From Neurospora tetrasperma FGSC 2508 (Eukaryota > Ascomycota > Sordariomycetes > Sordariales > Sordariaceae): 64,000 nucleotides of DNA. Shown in pieces: positions 44,797 through 55,972 of this stretch; the stretch's first letter is position 1, and each line of letters opens with the position of its first letter. A model generated the notes under the pieces. The model was not told where the DNA came from. It saw nothing but the letters and a program-made list of their open reading frames with translations, and did not search any database. The position numbers and the translations under genes were made by a program. The stretch spans positions 1-64,000 of the forward strand of contig NW_009799103.1 of the NCBI RefSeq assembly GCF_000213175.1, in the 5' to 3' direction.

Positions 44797-45247
44797 GTTT
44801 GGTGTGATTCGGCTGTTGACGAGACAGGTGATAGGTATTGATATGAATTTCGAGGTATCTGGGATCTTTGTCTGGAAATTGAAGATTCCTCAACATTGAA
44901 GGCACCAGTTGAAAAAAACTTTTTTGCTGATTTGTCGTGCCCTTTTTATTCCTCTTCCACTTCCAGGTTCTTTTATTTTTTTTATTTTTTTCTGAACTCG
45001 CGGATGCCCGGCAACTGCACCTCTTCTCCGGTATTTTCATCCTTTGGCATGAAGGCCATACATATACCTAAGGTACCTGTACCTTAATGCATTCAGCACC
45101 GGCCATGAGAGTGCCCGCTGGACTGTTCAAGTCCGCTTCTTTCATCGGTCGCAACTTGAATAGTAATTCGGACTTCCGCAGGCCGCTGCAGGAAACTCAA
45201 TTCCTGGACCACCACCCACGAGTAACAATCTCGCATTATCTCCGGAA
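44797..45247. other. Intergenic, T-rich in part
   Basis: A T-rich tract around 44966-44995 is the only notable content. No gene is recognised. Confidence 0.55.
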
Positions 45248-46306
45248 TCAAACGGGCGGACCCCGATACCCCCTATTCTCCCCCTCCCACCCCAGCCTCG
45301 GCCACCCGCTCGGAAGCGTCGCGACCCTCGGCAGCGTATATCTCCCATCGCACCCATCCTTTTTGCACCCCTCGAGCCCACACAGCCCAAACACCTTGCA
45401 ATAACACTCGCCCGCATCCGGACAGTGAACGGCTGCCTTCCCAAAGATGATATGCCACGTGTACTCAAACACTCTGCCAGATAGACTGTCGTCCAGCTCC
45501 GTGTTCAGCAGCCACTCACGAAGCCGGACGTAGTCCTCGCGCGTTCGGTTGTGAACTGTTTCACGGGAAACGGCGAACTGGGAGCAGCAAGATACGCCAA
45601 CGACTTCGGGGACAGGAATCCCCGGGAGGATCTGCTGGAAGGCGGGTTTGAAAATGTCCTTGAGCGCCACATCTCCGGAGGCGGAAAGGTCCTTGAGATC
45701 ATGGACGTCTAGATTGGGGCGGACCTCTGCGGGACAGCCGAGGACCCAGACACAGCGAAGATTGACGTAGCCAGAGGTTTGTACGTAGGGGGTTTGCAGG
45801 TGCCGGAGAGTTACGAGGGCGTCATAGTCGGGGTCGTCGTTGTGCCAGGCAAAACGTTGCGCATGGACAAAGACGGTGGTGGAGGCAAGAGTGTCGTAGC
45901 GATCGATGAGGTGTCTGGAAGCTCGTTAATAGGTACCTAACTTTTCCCGGCAGGTCTGTCAAGAGCACACGCACGTGAGATAGACCATGGCCTCATGCCC
46001 TTTATTCTTGGGGACCGTGAGGGGAGCATCAGGGTCGTCGACCACGTAGATGCTCGCGGGCCAGTCCGGTAGGTATTCGTGAAACCAGGTGGTGTTCTCA
46101 TACTTCATACTGGCCACCACTAGCTCGAGCGGAAGCTCTGGGGCTTTTTCGGGCGGGCTCGCCGGGACACCGGCATAGCGTTGAGGCGGCGATGCCACAT
46201 CCAAGATGCCAGCTCCGAGTTGGCCGTAGATGTAGAAAAGAACAAAAATACACGCGCAAATTGAGACAATTCGCAGCGGAGAGACGTGAAGTTTTGCTGG
46301 AAGCAT
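45248..46306 (-). CDS. DUF3431 family protein, type II membrane
   Basis: Two exons, 45975-46306 and 45248-45914, give 332 aa. The 60-nt intron is GTGCGT to TTCCAG and joins MVYLT to HLIDRYDTLASTTVFVHAQRFAWHNDDP, which is continuous in this family. The N terminus has one membrane anchor (IVSICACIFVLFYIYGQLG, about 11-30) and a Pro-rich linker. The DUF3431 domain follows, with LVVASMKYENTTWFHEYLPDW, IYVVDDP, VPKNKGHEAMVYL, FVHAQRFAWHNDDPDYDAL, YVNLRCVW, VVGVSCCSQFAVSRE and a Cys-rich end. DUF3431 proteins resemble Golgi-type glycosyltransferases in layout, but their activity is unproven. The C terminus is rich in Cys and Gly. Confidence 0.88.
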
Positions 46307-47900
46307 AGCTGCCCCTGCCCAAAACCGGGCCAGACAGTGAACGGCGACAGGAGCTATAATAGGTAAGCTAAAAGAGAGGCTAGAAGGCGGGATAGGAACC
46401 CACAACCAAAGACAGAGAAGGAAGATTACCAGATCGCTTTACCCATAAAAAAAGATGCAAGGAGAGCTCCGACCACTCTATGTCGACTAGGTACCTCGAT
46501 GTTTGCGAGACCAAACGCTTGAGGAACTTTTCTAAGGGGAGTCGAGCGATGTCAAGATAGAGAGGTAAGCTTCCTGTTGGTTCCAAGTCAACGGGTCCCG
46601 TCACTTCCAAGATGTGTCAAAAGCACCACACCCACCCACCGCTCCTGAATGCATGTTACCTACCTCTAGGCGCCGGGCACTCTTTATCCGCCTACCCGGG
46701 ACGCCATCAGTGTTGACACCCCCTGTCCATCAGCTCTAGCAGCTTATTAGCGTCTGGCGATTGTGGACTGTCACCGAGTGGTAAAGGCCCAATCACATGG
46801 GAATCCCACGTTTCAGAACCTGGACTCTCAGGGCATCGAACTTGAATCGATAGAGGTAGACAGGTAGAGGTACCTAGAACAGGGAAACTGAGCACTCCAA
46901 TGCAGGCCAGGCCTGGATGGAAGGCCTGAACGTTGAAGTGCATTTCCGGTGCATGCTCGAGGTCGCAACGCAGAATTTCTTGGAAGGCCCACGCTTGGGT
47001 CTCTAGAATGGATGTAGGCTTCGGGGGCCCAAATCTCAACCGCCCCCAAGAGAAGTTCCGAGACGGCCCCAATTGTGAACTGGCCACCCCAGAAAATCTC
47101 AACCCGCGCTTATGAGACCCGTGCCTTCGAACTGGCAGGTCCCAGGTACGCTTGACCCCTGGAATCACTTTGGAATTCTGCCTGCGGGCGCACTGGTTTG
47201 CTACGTGGTCCGCCTTCCGCCATTGTGTTGTCCGCTCGGTTTAAGAAGCCTGGAAAGGCAAATACTCCGTGTGAAGAGGTCTCTGTACAGTGAAGATCGT
47301 TAGCTAGGAACTTTGTAGGATATAGAAACAGGGAAATTGATTGTCCTTGGAGTTTATTTTGCTGTGAAGGTGGAGAAGGACCCTTCACACCCTCGCATAA
47401 CGACCACCTCTCCGCCCCACTTCTACCGTCTGAAGCACCACTGATGGTCTTGACCTGCCGTGAGAATCCTACCTGACTCGGGTTTACCAACTGGAAGTAG
47501 TAAAGTGGCTGGCCAAAGGATCGCGCCAATGACCCTTCCAGGGCTGAACGAGAGCGTACAAAATAAAGTGTTTGGCTGCAAACCTTGAATACCTCTAGGA
47601 AAAGGAAGAATTGGGTTTGTTCGTGGCTCTTAGTGCTTACAGCCAAAGAGGTGATTGCTTTCGCATGGAATGTCGCCTAGTACGCCGAATCGGCCAGAGA
47701 TAGGCGCGTAATATATGACTTGCTGAGAGCCCGCTCCCATTGCAAAACCGAGTTCTTGTTCCATTTTGTTGTTTTTTTCCTTCTCCAGTGACCTAACTTG
47801 CTGGGTAGGTACCGGCTAGTCCTGATCACCGACGAGACAAGGTTGTCTCGGTCGTTCCCGTTTCCTTCGCTTCACTTTCTTTGTTCCCACACTTGACACA
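46307..47900. other. Intergenic, no gene seen
   Basis: This is shared upstream DNA between the DUF3431 gene (-) and the Cys-rich receptor-like gene (+). Open frames are short and have no coding character. Motifs of the CTACCTCTA and CCTACCTA class occur near 46660 and 46860. Confidence 0.55.
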
Positions 47901-49232
47901 ATGCGATTTCCTTCAAGCTCTTACGGGCAGACAAGCCTCAACGTTCTCTTCGGGAGAGCTGATGTCTGTGATGAGGCTTTCCCGGGTGAGGGTGCAAGCA
48001 CCGATTTCTGTTCTCCAAGTAATACGTTGTGCTGTAAGTTTCATTACCCCAGCCTCATGTTGTGATTCCTGTCACCTGCGCCTATCTGGGTCTCACAGTC
48101 GGTTTTTATTGACCATACGATCGTACAGGTGTGCGAAAAGGTCAACAATATCCGGCATGTGAAAGCGGCATTGGTAAAGGATGGTGTTGTACCGGGTATG
48201 TGCCCTTACTTACCTATCTTACCTCATTCCCTCACCTACCCTACATACTATACCTTATTCAAGCACCCAAGCGCGGAGCAAAGTCAGCCCATCGTACCTC
48301 AACCCCTAACCTCCATCACCAGAACCGGCTCGAGCAATTGCTACGTCGACCAAGCCTCCGCCTGCGACGAACCCAACGCCGTGCCCTGTACCAACCTCAA
48401 AAAGGGCGTCTCCAAAGCCTGCTGTCCGCGCCTGACCAGCTGTTCCGACGGCTATGAAGCCAGCGAGGAATTCGTCCGGTGTAACATCCAGTACGACGAC
48501 TTGTTCCATCCCACCGTCGTTGTGACAGCTACACTCTCAGAGAGCGGGAAGGTATCAACAGTAACGCTGAGTCCGTCATCGTCATCATCGAGCACGTCGA
48601 CGACGATATCATCCTCTAGCAGTCGCGCCGCCGAGACAGGTAGCACGCAGTCATCGGAATCAACTCCCCTCCCCGGCATCCCCGTGCCATCGAGCACAAC
48701 ACCAGCACAGCAAGGCCCCTCCCCCACTCCAGAATCATCGCCAGCAATCTCCACCGGCGCCATAGCAGGCATCTGCGTCTCCGTCACTCTCGCATGCGCC
48801 CTCGTCGCCGTTCTGATCTGGATCGTCCTCCGCCGTCGTAGGAAAGCTGCAGCCGAAAAGTCCCCGGCTCCATCAGATAGCAACCAAAGTGGAAGCGACC
48901 AAGACACACGCAGAGATGTGGGCAGTCCGCTCGTCGAACTACCGCATACCCACACCTACTCCGAAGCACCAGGTGATAGTCGTCCGTATTCGTACGTTGT
49001 TAGGCAGAATGTGGTGGAGTATTATAAGCCAATGGAGTTAATGACACAGAGGGTGATGCCGGTTGAGTTGCAGGGAGATGCACAGATGGGGGCGCCAGGG
49101 CAATGGCGGGAGCAGCAGCAGTATGGACCGTTTGAGATTATGACAAATCCGAGAGGATCGGGGGAAATAAGGACGCCGAGGGCTGAACTGGCGGCTCCAA
49201 CGCCTAGGGCAGAGTTGGGGACGTCTACATGA
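47901..49232 (+). CDS. Cys-rich, Ser/Thr-rich single-TM cell-surface protein
   Basis: Three exons, 47901-48033, 48129-48195 and 48323-49232, give 369 aa. Introns of 95 and 127 nt have GTAAGT/TACAG and GTATGT/ACCAG ends. Splicing yields a continuous Cys-rich domain of about 110 residues (ADVCDEAF, DFCSPSNTLCCVRKG, GKGWCCTGTGSSNCYVD, CCPRLTSCSDGYEASEEFVRC). A Ser/Thr/Pro-rich stalk, a membrane helix (GAIAGICVSVTLACALVAVLIWIVL), an RRRRK stop-transfer signal and a disordered tail with two PRAEL repeats follow. This is the layout of WSC/Mid2-like wall sensors, without a recognised WSC domain. The predicted first 18 residues are not a convincing signal peptide, so the true start may lie in a further 5' exon. 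Confidence 0.7.
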
Positions 49233-49531
49233 AGCTGTGGTGAACTCTGCAGGACATGGACGAGGAACGTTAATGCGGAAATAATATGAATATGCTAGCA
49301 GTAGAGGTGAGGGGGGACACCGGGGCGGAAAACACAGGCGCACCGCATAAAAGAATACCCAAGCGTCTTGCCATTTCCATCATTTCGCATGTTTCAACAT
49401 CCAGAGCGGCGGCGCGGTGTAAATGGCATCCAGGGCGGTGGTCAAGTTGGCGGCTGGGGAAAAGATGGGGCTAGACCTGCTGGCGACGGAGAGCGTTTCG
49501 GTGCTCGCGATGGACGGTTCAATAGTGGTGA

Positions 49532-49929
49532 ATGACCAGACGTCCCAAAGTCCGATGGCGTCGTCTCCCGGGGGGGGGACGGGGAAGACGTCGGGCGCGT
49601 TCTGATCCGTGTGTCGTCGCGCTGCCCTCGCCGTCCGCCTCCGCATCCAGCTCACCTCAATCACCCCCAACCAATACGGTCTATGACCCGATTACCACGA
49701 AGTACGTGTCTTCCTAGCGTCCTATGTATTTGCCTCTTGGGACTGAACAAAATGCAGCGGAGATGAGTTCGACTCCTGTGTGGAACAGCGTGATCGCGAA
49801 ACGAGGCTGCTGCCTTCTTACTATGCCGCTTGCTCGAAAGGGCAGCTAGCGGAACGGAACGGGGAGCAGGAGGATGAGGACGGATTCGCAGTGTTGGAGG
49901 GTACGCAGGTCAAGCCGGCTCTGTTCTGA
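49532..49929 (+). CDS. Candidate two-exon gene of unknown function
   Basis: Exons 49532-49701 and 49758-49929 would give 113 aa. The 56-nt intron has GTACGT and AATGCAG ends and joins a Ser/Pro-rich segment (PSPSASASSSPQSPPTNTVYDPITT) to NGDEFDSCVEQRDRETRLLPSYYAACSKGQL, ending VKPALF. The second exon has a strong protein look. The beginning is basic and less convincing, so an earlier exon is likely. The opposite strand also carries a protein-like frame here. I recognise no family. Confidence 0.4.
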
Positions 49930-50836
49930 ACGGGGAGGAGCCGTAAGCAGGCATCGAGGCGAGGGAGGGACGTCGGCGACGAGACACTGTGGTGCGGTTA
50001 TTTTGCGCTCGAATGAAGGATGCGATCGAGGACGGAGACAAGTGCAGGCGGTACGATTGGGAGGATACTGTAGACGACCAAGAGCCCTGCAGGCTCAAGG
50101 CACGGATTGGCAACAGGAATGGGTGGACATTGTGCGCGTCGTCGTTTGGCTGCCTGGTTTTTGGATCACGCGTTGAAAGAGAACTGAAGTCGGGTGGCTC
50201 CTTGTTGCCTTGTTGCCGACGCGATTGGTGCGGGGTAGCTGTTCGCTTCAGTGTTAAAAGGTTAACATTGCTCTTAGCTACTTTAACGGCATTTGCTCGG
50301 AGATGACGTTAAGATCCCCCACTCGCTCTAACACTTACATCCTTCAACACTGCAGTGGTACTCATCCCACGGTTCCACCACTTCCCACCCGACATCGGAC
50401 TTTCCCTTACTGACTTTGTTACTCCAGTGGTTGGTAGATTGAACCTGCCTCTATTCACGAAACAGTGATCACGACATCAATCACGGCGGCCATTATGCCT
50501 GGACAAAGACACAATGTAGACCATGGACTTCCCCACACCCAGACACCATTGAAAGATGATGCATTTATCGCAAGCTGCAGTTCCTTCGTACTTGACAATG
50601 TCGGCCGAACAGATAGATCCCTTTTTCCGTCAGATTTCAACTTGATCCAGTCCGCCATCCGTATTCCCAGTACATGTACACTATCTCGACAATCGCCATT
50701 CGTTCTTTTTTCTTTTTTTTTTTTCCCCGTCGATCAACAGTTCCCAGTCAATCTCTTCTCAACTCCTTCCATAGTGTAATAATTCTTCTCCTTCCATCTC
50801 TCTCCCAGTCGCCATTTTCTCCAGTCTCACCCACCC
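49930..50836. other. Intergenic, no gene seen
   Basis: No gene or RNA is recognised. A T-rich run lies near 50705-50728. Confidence 0.55.
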
Positions 50837-51534
50837 TTACACAACCTGGCCATTTCTGACCCTCAACATCATCACGTCCCCCAACTCTCCCTTGGTATTA
50901 TCATGCGTCAGCACATACCGATCGCCGGGCTGGTTGAAGAATCCCTTGCGCTCCAGCATCTTGGAGGTGTAAAGTACGGCGCAGGTGGCGGCCACGCCGA
51001 CGGCAGTGCGGGTTGCATACTTCCTATTTCATTTTCAGGCTTGAGTTAACATTTGTTACCATATGGGCCATTGCCAATGGTCGGCGATACAGGACGGCTG
51101 GACGGGAAGGTCAAGTAATCGAGTAAGGTGAGAAACGAAAGGGAGACGGAAGTGTGTAGCGGTATTGTATGGTAGGCCAGGTTGAACATGAAAATAACAA
51201 AAATAAACAAAAAAACATCAGAAACCGAACTTGAAAGGGAAGCGACATAAAAGGGGAATATTACACCCTACAGCTCTTTCAGATCTGATCTATACAACAG
51301 CACCAACGTCTCGTCCCTGGACGGGTACAGAAAGACTCACCGGTGAACAGCACTAGCCCAAGGATACAACTCCTGCCCACCCGGTCCACCAAAATCATCT
51401 TCCGCCTCCCTCTTTTTATGAATATTCTTCTTTTGTCCCTTTGTCACCACCGGCTGGCGAGGGCTGCCGCGGGCTTGGAGAAAAGTCAGGCGGGGCCGGA
51501 GCAGAGTCCGGGAGAAGAGGCGGGGTGATAACAT
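50837..51534 (-). CDS. Small mitochondrial-type protein, 126 aa
   Basis: Two exons, 51341-51534 and 50837-51023, give 126 aa. The intron (51024-51340) is 317 nt, GTGAGT to AAATAG, and joins ELYPWASAVHR to KYATRTAVGVAATCAVLYTSKM. The N terminus (MLSPRLFSRTLLRPRLTFL) is Arg/Leu-rich and free of acids, a good mitochondrial presequence. A lysine-rich stretch (KGQKKNIHKKREAED) and one possible membrane helix (TAVGVAATCAVLYTS) follow. The C terminus ends ELGDVMMLRVRNGQVV. I cannot name a family; a small inner-membrane or ribosome-associated protein is possible. Frame and phase agree across the junction. Confidence 0.7.
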
Positions 51535-52056
51535 GGTTGACAATTCTGGTCAAGTTCGATTGTAAGCTGAAGTGTTAGAGTTCAGGTTGATTCTTAAAGT
51601 AGATCTTGTCGGAAATATCCCAGTTCACTAGTATTATAGTAATGAGGGAGCATAAAGTCAAAAACCGACTTGCTAGTATTCGGGCTACTGTTACCTATTT
51701 TGTTGGTGACCATGTCATGGCCAGGTAGATGTCATCGCCCCTTGACACTCGGGACTCAGTTGTAATAGTGACGTGGACTCTGTGGGACGAAGACGGGATG
51801 GAGGAGTTGGAGAGGACCGTGGGCGTTAAAGGTATGCTGGGTTGGGCTGAGTTTAACAAAACGCCAAATTCCAAATCAAGGACATATCAAAGTGACAAAG
51901 TACACATATCCACAACAACAGAATCGACAACACCTGCTCCCCAAATAATTATACAAAATCGAAACAAATGAACATAAAAGACTGGGAATAACCGACCATG
52001 TCGGTATCACTAAGAGCGAGTGACATAATTACATCGAAAAAGGTTGAAAAAAGAAA
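51535..52056. other. Intergenic, no gene seen
   Basis: This is the upstream side of the 126-aa gene and the 3' flank of the tRNA gene. No recognisable element apart from the Pol III terminator noted below. Confidence 0.55.
52047..52052 (-). terminator. Pol III terminator of tRNA-Thr
   Basis: Six T residues on the transcribed strand begin 5 nt beyond the discriminator base, the usual RNA polymerase III stop signal. Confidence 0.8.
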
Positions 52057-52156
52057 TGCCCCCACGCGGGATTGAACCGCGGACCTCATCATATCGTAGT
52101 TGCACTTTCCAAAGGAAGCTTACGAGTGATGCGCTCTACCACTGAGCTATACGGGC
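52057..52156 (-). tRNA. tRNA-Thr(CGT) with 28-nt intron
   Basis: The 100-nt gene folds as a cloverleaf. It has a D arm GCTC/GAGC, an anticodon stem CATCA/TGATG with loop CTCGTAA (anticodon CGT, threonine), a T arm CGCGG-TTCAATC-CCGCG and a discriminator A. A 28-nt intron (52093-52120) sits one base 3' of the anticodon, the normal position. B-box (GGTTCAATCCC) and A-box (TAGCTCAGTGGTAGAGC) are intact. The acceptor stem pairs in six of seven positions, including one G-T; position 5-68 would be G-G. A T6 terminator follows. Confidence 0.93.
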
Positions 52157-52613
52157 TAACCCGACATTAGTTGTTGACTAGCAGTGCTGGGATAATCCCT
52201 ATTAAGGTCGGACCTTTAACCAGAACATGAAACCGAAGAATCTCCCGCCAAACTCTCCTGTAACCAAACTTCGCACAGCATGAAATACAGCAGTGAAGCA
52301 ACTTTGGTTATATATCTGACCTGCTTCTTTGACAAAGCATAAATTCTACAGCGAAAATACCATACGACACCAATATACCACAATCTGAAGAGAGACAAAT
52401 TCAAGGAACATCCAAAATTGCTGTAAGAATGCGGTGCACCCGCCTTACCTACTTTACCGGAACCTTCCTCCTCTTCTTCTTCCATGTGTTTCTGCATCTC
52501 TTTATGTCTTGTTCCTTCCTGCGCGAGTCACTGGCCGATCGTCTTACTAGCCTGTAGCCTCGACGGAACATGACATGCCCGACCCGGTCGGTGGTGCAGC
52601 TCAGCTCTCGAAA
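52157..52613. other. Intergenic, tRNA upstream side
   Basis: No gene is recognised. This is the 5' flank of the tRNA and the 3' flank of the 921-aa protein gene. Confidence 0.55.
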
Positions 52614-55613
52614 TCACCCGTCCATCATGTCCACGTCCATGTCCACATCCACATAAGGGTGAACAGGCCACCAACGCTGCCAAACCTCGGGCGCATCCCC
52701 ATCCCCCTCATCCTCACTGGGCAAGTACACCTCGGGGGCGTCCGCCGGTGCAGGCGCTGGCTTGGACATGACTGTCAGCTTGTCAGGATCTGCATGGCCT
52801 TGCAGAAACCAGTCCGGGGCGCTAAACCCCGTCATTATCCACCGCGTGAATGACATGGGCCTGCTGAACTTCTCCAAAACCACAAACTCATCATTCTCAT
52901 CGTAAGGGGGGAATACAAAGTCAAAGTCTAACCACTGCCCGTTGCTGTTATTTTCACCGAGGCGTTGGTTCTGCCTAAGAAGCTGCTTGTACTGGTCCAT
53001 GAGAGCCTGCCACAACCTCTTGGAGATGGGGTACTTCTTCATGGGTTGTTTGATTCTCTCATTCTCCGTGGCAAAGAGCATGTCCCAGCGAGCTTTGTAA
53101 AGGGATGTCAGGCTCTTGGGTGAAGGCCATGTTAATGTCCCGTGGGGCCTGGCGAACTCTCTGCAGACCATAGGCAGGTAGATTTCGCTGGGGTCAGTGA
53201 CATCAGGCCTGGCCAAACTGACGTTGGGAGGCTCGTCCAGGGAAGTCCAGAACAATGGATACTTGAAAAAGGCACCGGCAGCCCGGGCGTGCTGGCTCGG
53301 AAACCAGCGGTTGGGCAAGGATACTTTGCTGGTGGTAGCTGTCGGCGCGGATGGAGGTGCTGCATTCTTCCCCACTGAGATTGACCAGTCATACGGAAGA
53401 GACGCATGCATCATAACTTCGAGCATGCAAAAGGGCCACAGGGCCGGATGATGGTGAAATTCGAAGAACCAGAAGGGTGCGGTCCCGGGCGGGGCAGGGG
53501 TCAAATTGTAGGGTGTACTCAGATCGAAGGCGAGTTCATTGAGGTAGCTGCTGTATTCCTTGACTGCGGCTTCCGCATCGGCACGGTTTCGTTGAAGGAC
53601 CGCCTGTCGGAACTGGTCAATCAGTCGGCGTAGGCGCAGAAACGAGTACGGGGTTTTCTGCCAGATCCGGTAAGACTGCTTGTACCAAGGCCGTAGGCTT
53701 TTCCACAGCTTTTTGCGGAACTCCATGTATTGGAACGTCTGCTCTTCCTCTAGCCGGAACCTCTGCATCTGGTTCGGTACTATCGGTTGGTGACGCAACA
53801 GCGACGGTTGCACGTGTCCCCTGGCGTGGTACATCCGCACATGGTTCCCCCTGCTGATCCTTTGCTTAGTGCGCACCACTGGTTCAGCTTTGAGCGCGCT
53901 TTTCCCGTATACAGCAACATGAGAATCCCAAAAGCTCTGGGACTGGAACCGGGAACACCAGTATGTAGGTAGGGGGCTCATCTGCGAGGTAACTCTATCC
54001 AGCGCACCACGCAAGGAACCATCTAGTTCCTGTAGTTCTTTACCTTTTACACGTACTGTCGGGTCATCAAGCCATGATTGTGCAATAGTAAACGCAGGGC
54101 CAGCCCGGGAGAGGAAGTCGCTGTCAGGCACAAAGACGTTCACAGGTCCAATTATTGTGACAGCGTCAAGAAGAGATTGTTCCTGTGACCAACCCAGTTC
54201 TGCAGAAACTTCATTTTTATAATACTGTGTGACATCGAAGACTTCTGGATTAGCAAATTAAATAGGTACGTTTGGATGGTAACGTTCAATGAGTCGACTT
54301 ACCGGTTCATATTGCCACCCGCCTGAGCAAGTACTGACATAGACTCTTGCCTGCTGAAGTGCATGCTACGCAACATGGGTTAGTCTACGACTGGAGTAGA
54401 TTAACTAGGAAGACAGGTGATGCTACTTGCCATAAACTCGTGTACTATCTAGCAAGCTCGTGTCAGCTTTGGTTGATTTATATGCCCCAGGGGCTTCAGG
54501 GACGCTCAGGATCATACTTACTACGAGCGCTAACTGGAGTCGTGTGGTGTGTTTGGAAGCAACTTCCTCTGGAGTATTTGAGATGGAAAGCAACGCTTCG
54601 AGAAGCATAGTGTTGATTTTGATATCGGTGAACACCTCGGGGTCATGCGGGTGTGGAAGGGCGCTGGGATTAAGAGGTTTCTCCATCACCGTTCGCAGTT
54701 GTGCTGAGCTGCAATAACCGGCTGTGACACCGCCCGGCTGGCCCGATGACCCATACTTGTCCAAATCCCGCGGATCAAAAAACGACCAGATAATCCACTG
54801 TGATAGAAGCTCAATTTGGTGCCATATTCGGTTGGCGATCCGCTGGTCGGGCTGCTTGAGCCCTATTCCAGCCTCCCCGGGCGAAACCATCCGCTGGGGC
54901 ATACGATTTCCTGAGAGTGGTAGGACATTCGGAATCGGATCCGTGGATCCCTCCAGCATTGCAGAAATCCAGTCGCCGTAAAGGACGTGATGCAGCATCC
55001 TATTGGCCATTTCAATCGCGACTCGCAGTTCACCCCAGAGGCCGTTGTCGTCTACACTCCAATCTCGAGTGTTCGTAGGGCGCCCGTTGACGTCCTTTTC
55101 CAACACAACACCCCGCAAATCATACCACCGGCTGCGGCGGAAGGCTATGTGCCACTTGCTCTCGTCAACGTGGATAAGATCAATGTCCGGGAATTGCTCA
55201 ACTGTGACGCTGATATTGGAAAGTTGCATGATTGAGAGGTCCGTCATAAAGACCTCTTGCCAGTAACTTGTCCCTATGATACCTTGGTTGAGGGAAGGAA
55301 GCTCCCAAGTTCTGAGGCCGTGAAGAGCGACCTGCTGCCACCGTTCGGTACAGAACAATTCGTCCAGCTGCACGCCCGAGGGCTTCGGTATGGACTTTGG
55401 CATCGGATGCGCGTGTGTAGCCGCCTCCTGCAGCGCTCGCTTATGCGTCCACCAAAGGTCTTCAGCGAGACCGTACGGTCCGTCAACAGTCGGGAACATG
55501 GGAAGTAATCCAGAGGAGATAATGCCGTTGCTGTCCTCATGTAGCTTAACCCCCCATCGCTCGAACAAATGATCCCCACGACGGCGCGGAGGAGGTAATT
55601 GTTGGTTTGCCAT
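52614..55613 (-). CDS. Large protein of unknown function, 921 aa, three exons
   Basis: Exons 54522-55613, 54303-54365 and 52614-54224 join in phase 0 to give 921 aa. The first intron (156 nt) has GTAAGT, GACTAACC and GCGTAG. The second (78 nt) has GTAAGT and, as modelled, CACACAG, though an acceptor 20 nt upstream (ATCCAG) exists in another phase. The 63-nt middle exon encodes HALQQARVYVSTCSGGWQYEP. The protein is rich in Trp, Tyr and His, looks globular throughout (WQQVALHGLRTWELPS, QIELLSQWIIWSFFDPRDLDKYG, TAPFWFFEFHHHPALWPFCML) and ends in an Asp/Val/Met repeat (VDVDMDVDMMDG). No membrane helix or known motif is seen. I recognise no family; it is a lineage-restricted protein as far as I can tell. 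Confidence 0.75.
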
Positions 55614-55972
55614 GATGGGTATGCGACGAAAGGAAGGAAGTCGATGTAGACAAGTGCGCGGAAGAAGCTGAAAAAAAGTCAGAGTGACTTTCACACCGTA
55701 TGCGTCGACCAAGTCGCTGGGAAACTGCGTACTTATGCCTGGATGAGCCAAGGGGCTTCTGGCTCGTCGCGAGATCTCTGGGTAAACAAAGCATGCCCGG
55801 ATCCAGTAACTCTGTGCTGGGTACCTAAGGCGGCATGGACAAAGGCACTCCGGACGCGGATGCGGGTAGTCATTTGTTGTGTCCAAGCATGGCATCATTC
55901 GGGGGAGGAGCTACGGTAAGAATCCTTTGTCTTGAACCTAAGCTCCAACGCATCCCTGGCAAACTGGCCGGG
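55614..55972. other. Intergenic, no gene seen
   Basis: This short interval lies between the 921-aa gene and the MFS gene on the same strand. The frame of the 921-aa gene stays open about 95 codons further upstream but lacks a better start and coding quality there. Confidence 0.5.

Noticed and set aside
49286-49474. Plus-strand frame just after the Cys-rich protein gene
   Set aside because: No splice link to the upstream gene and no protein-like composition.
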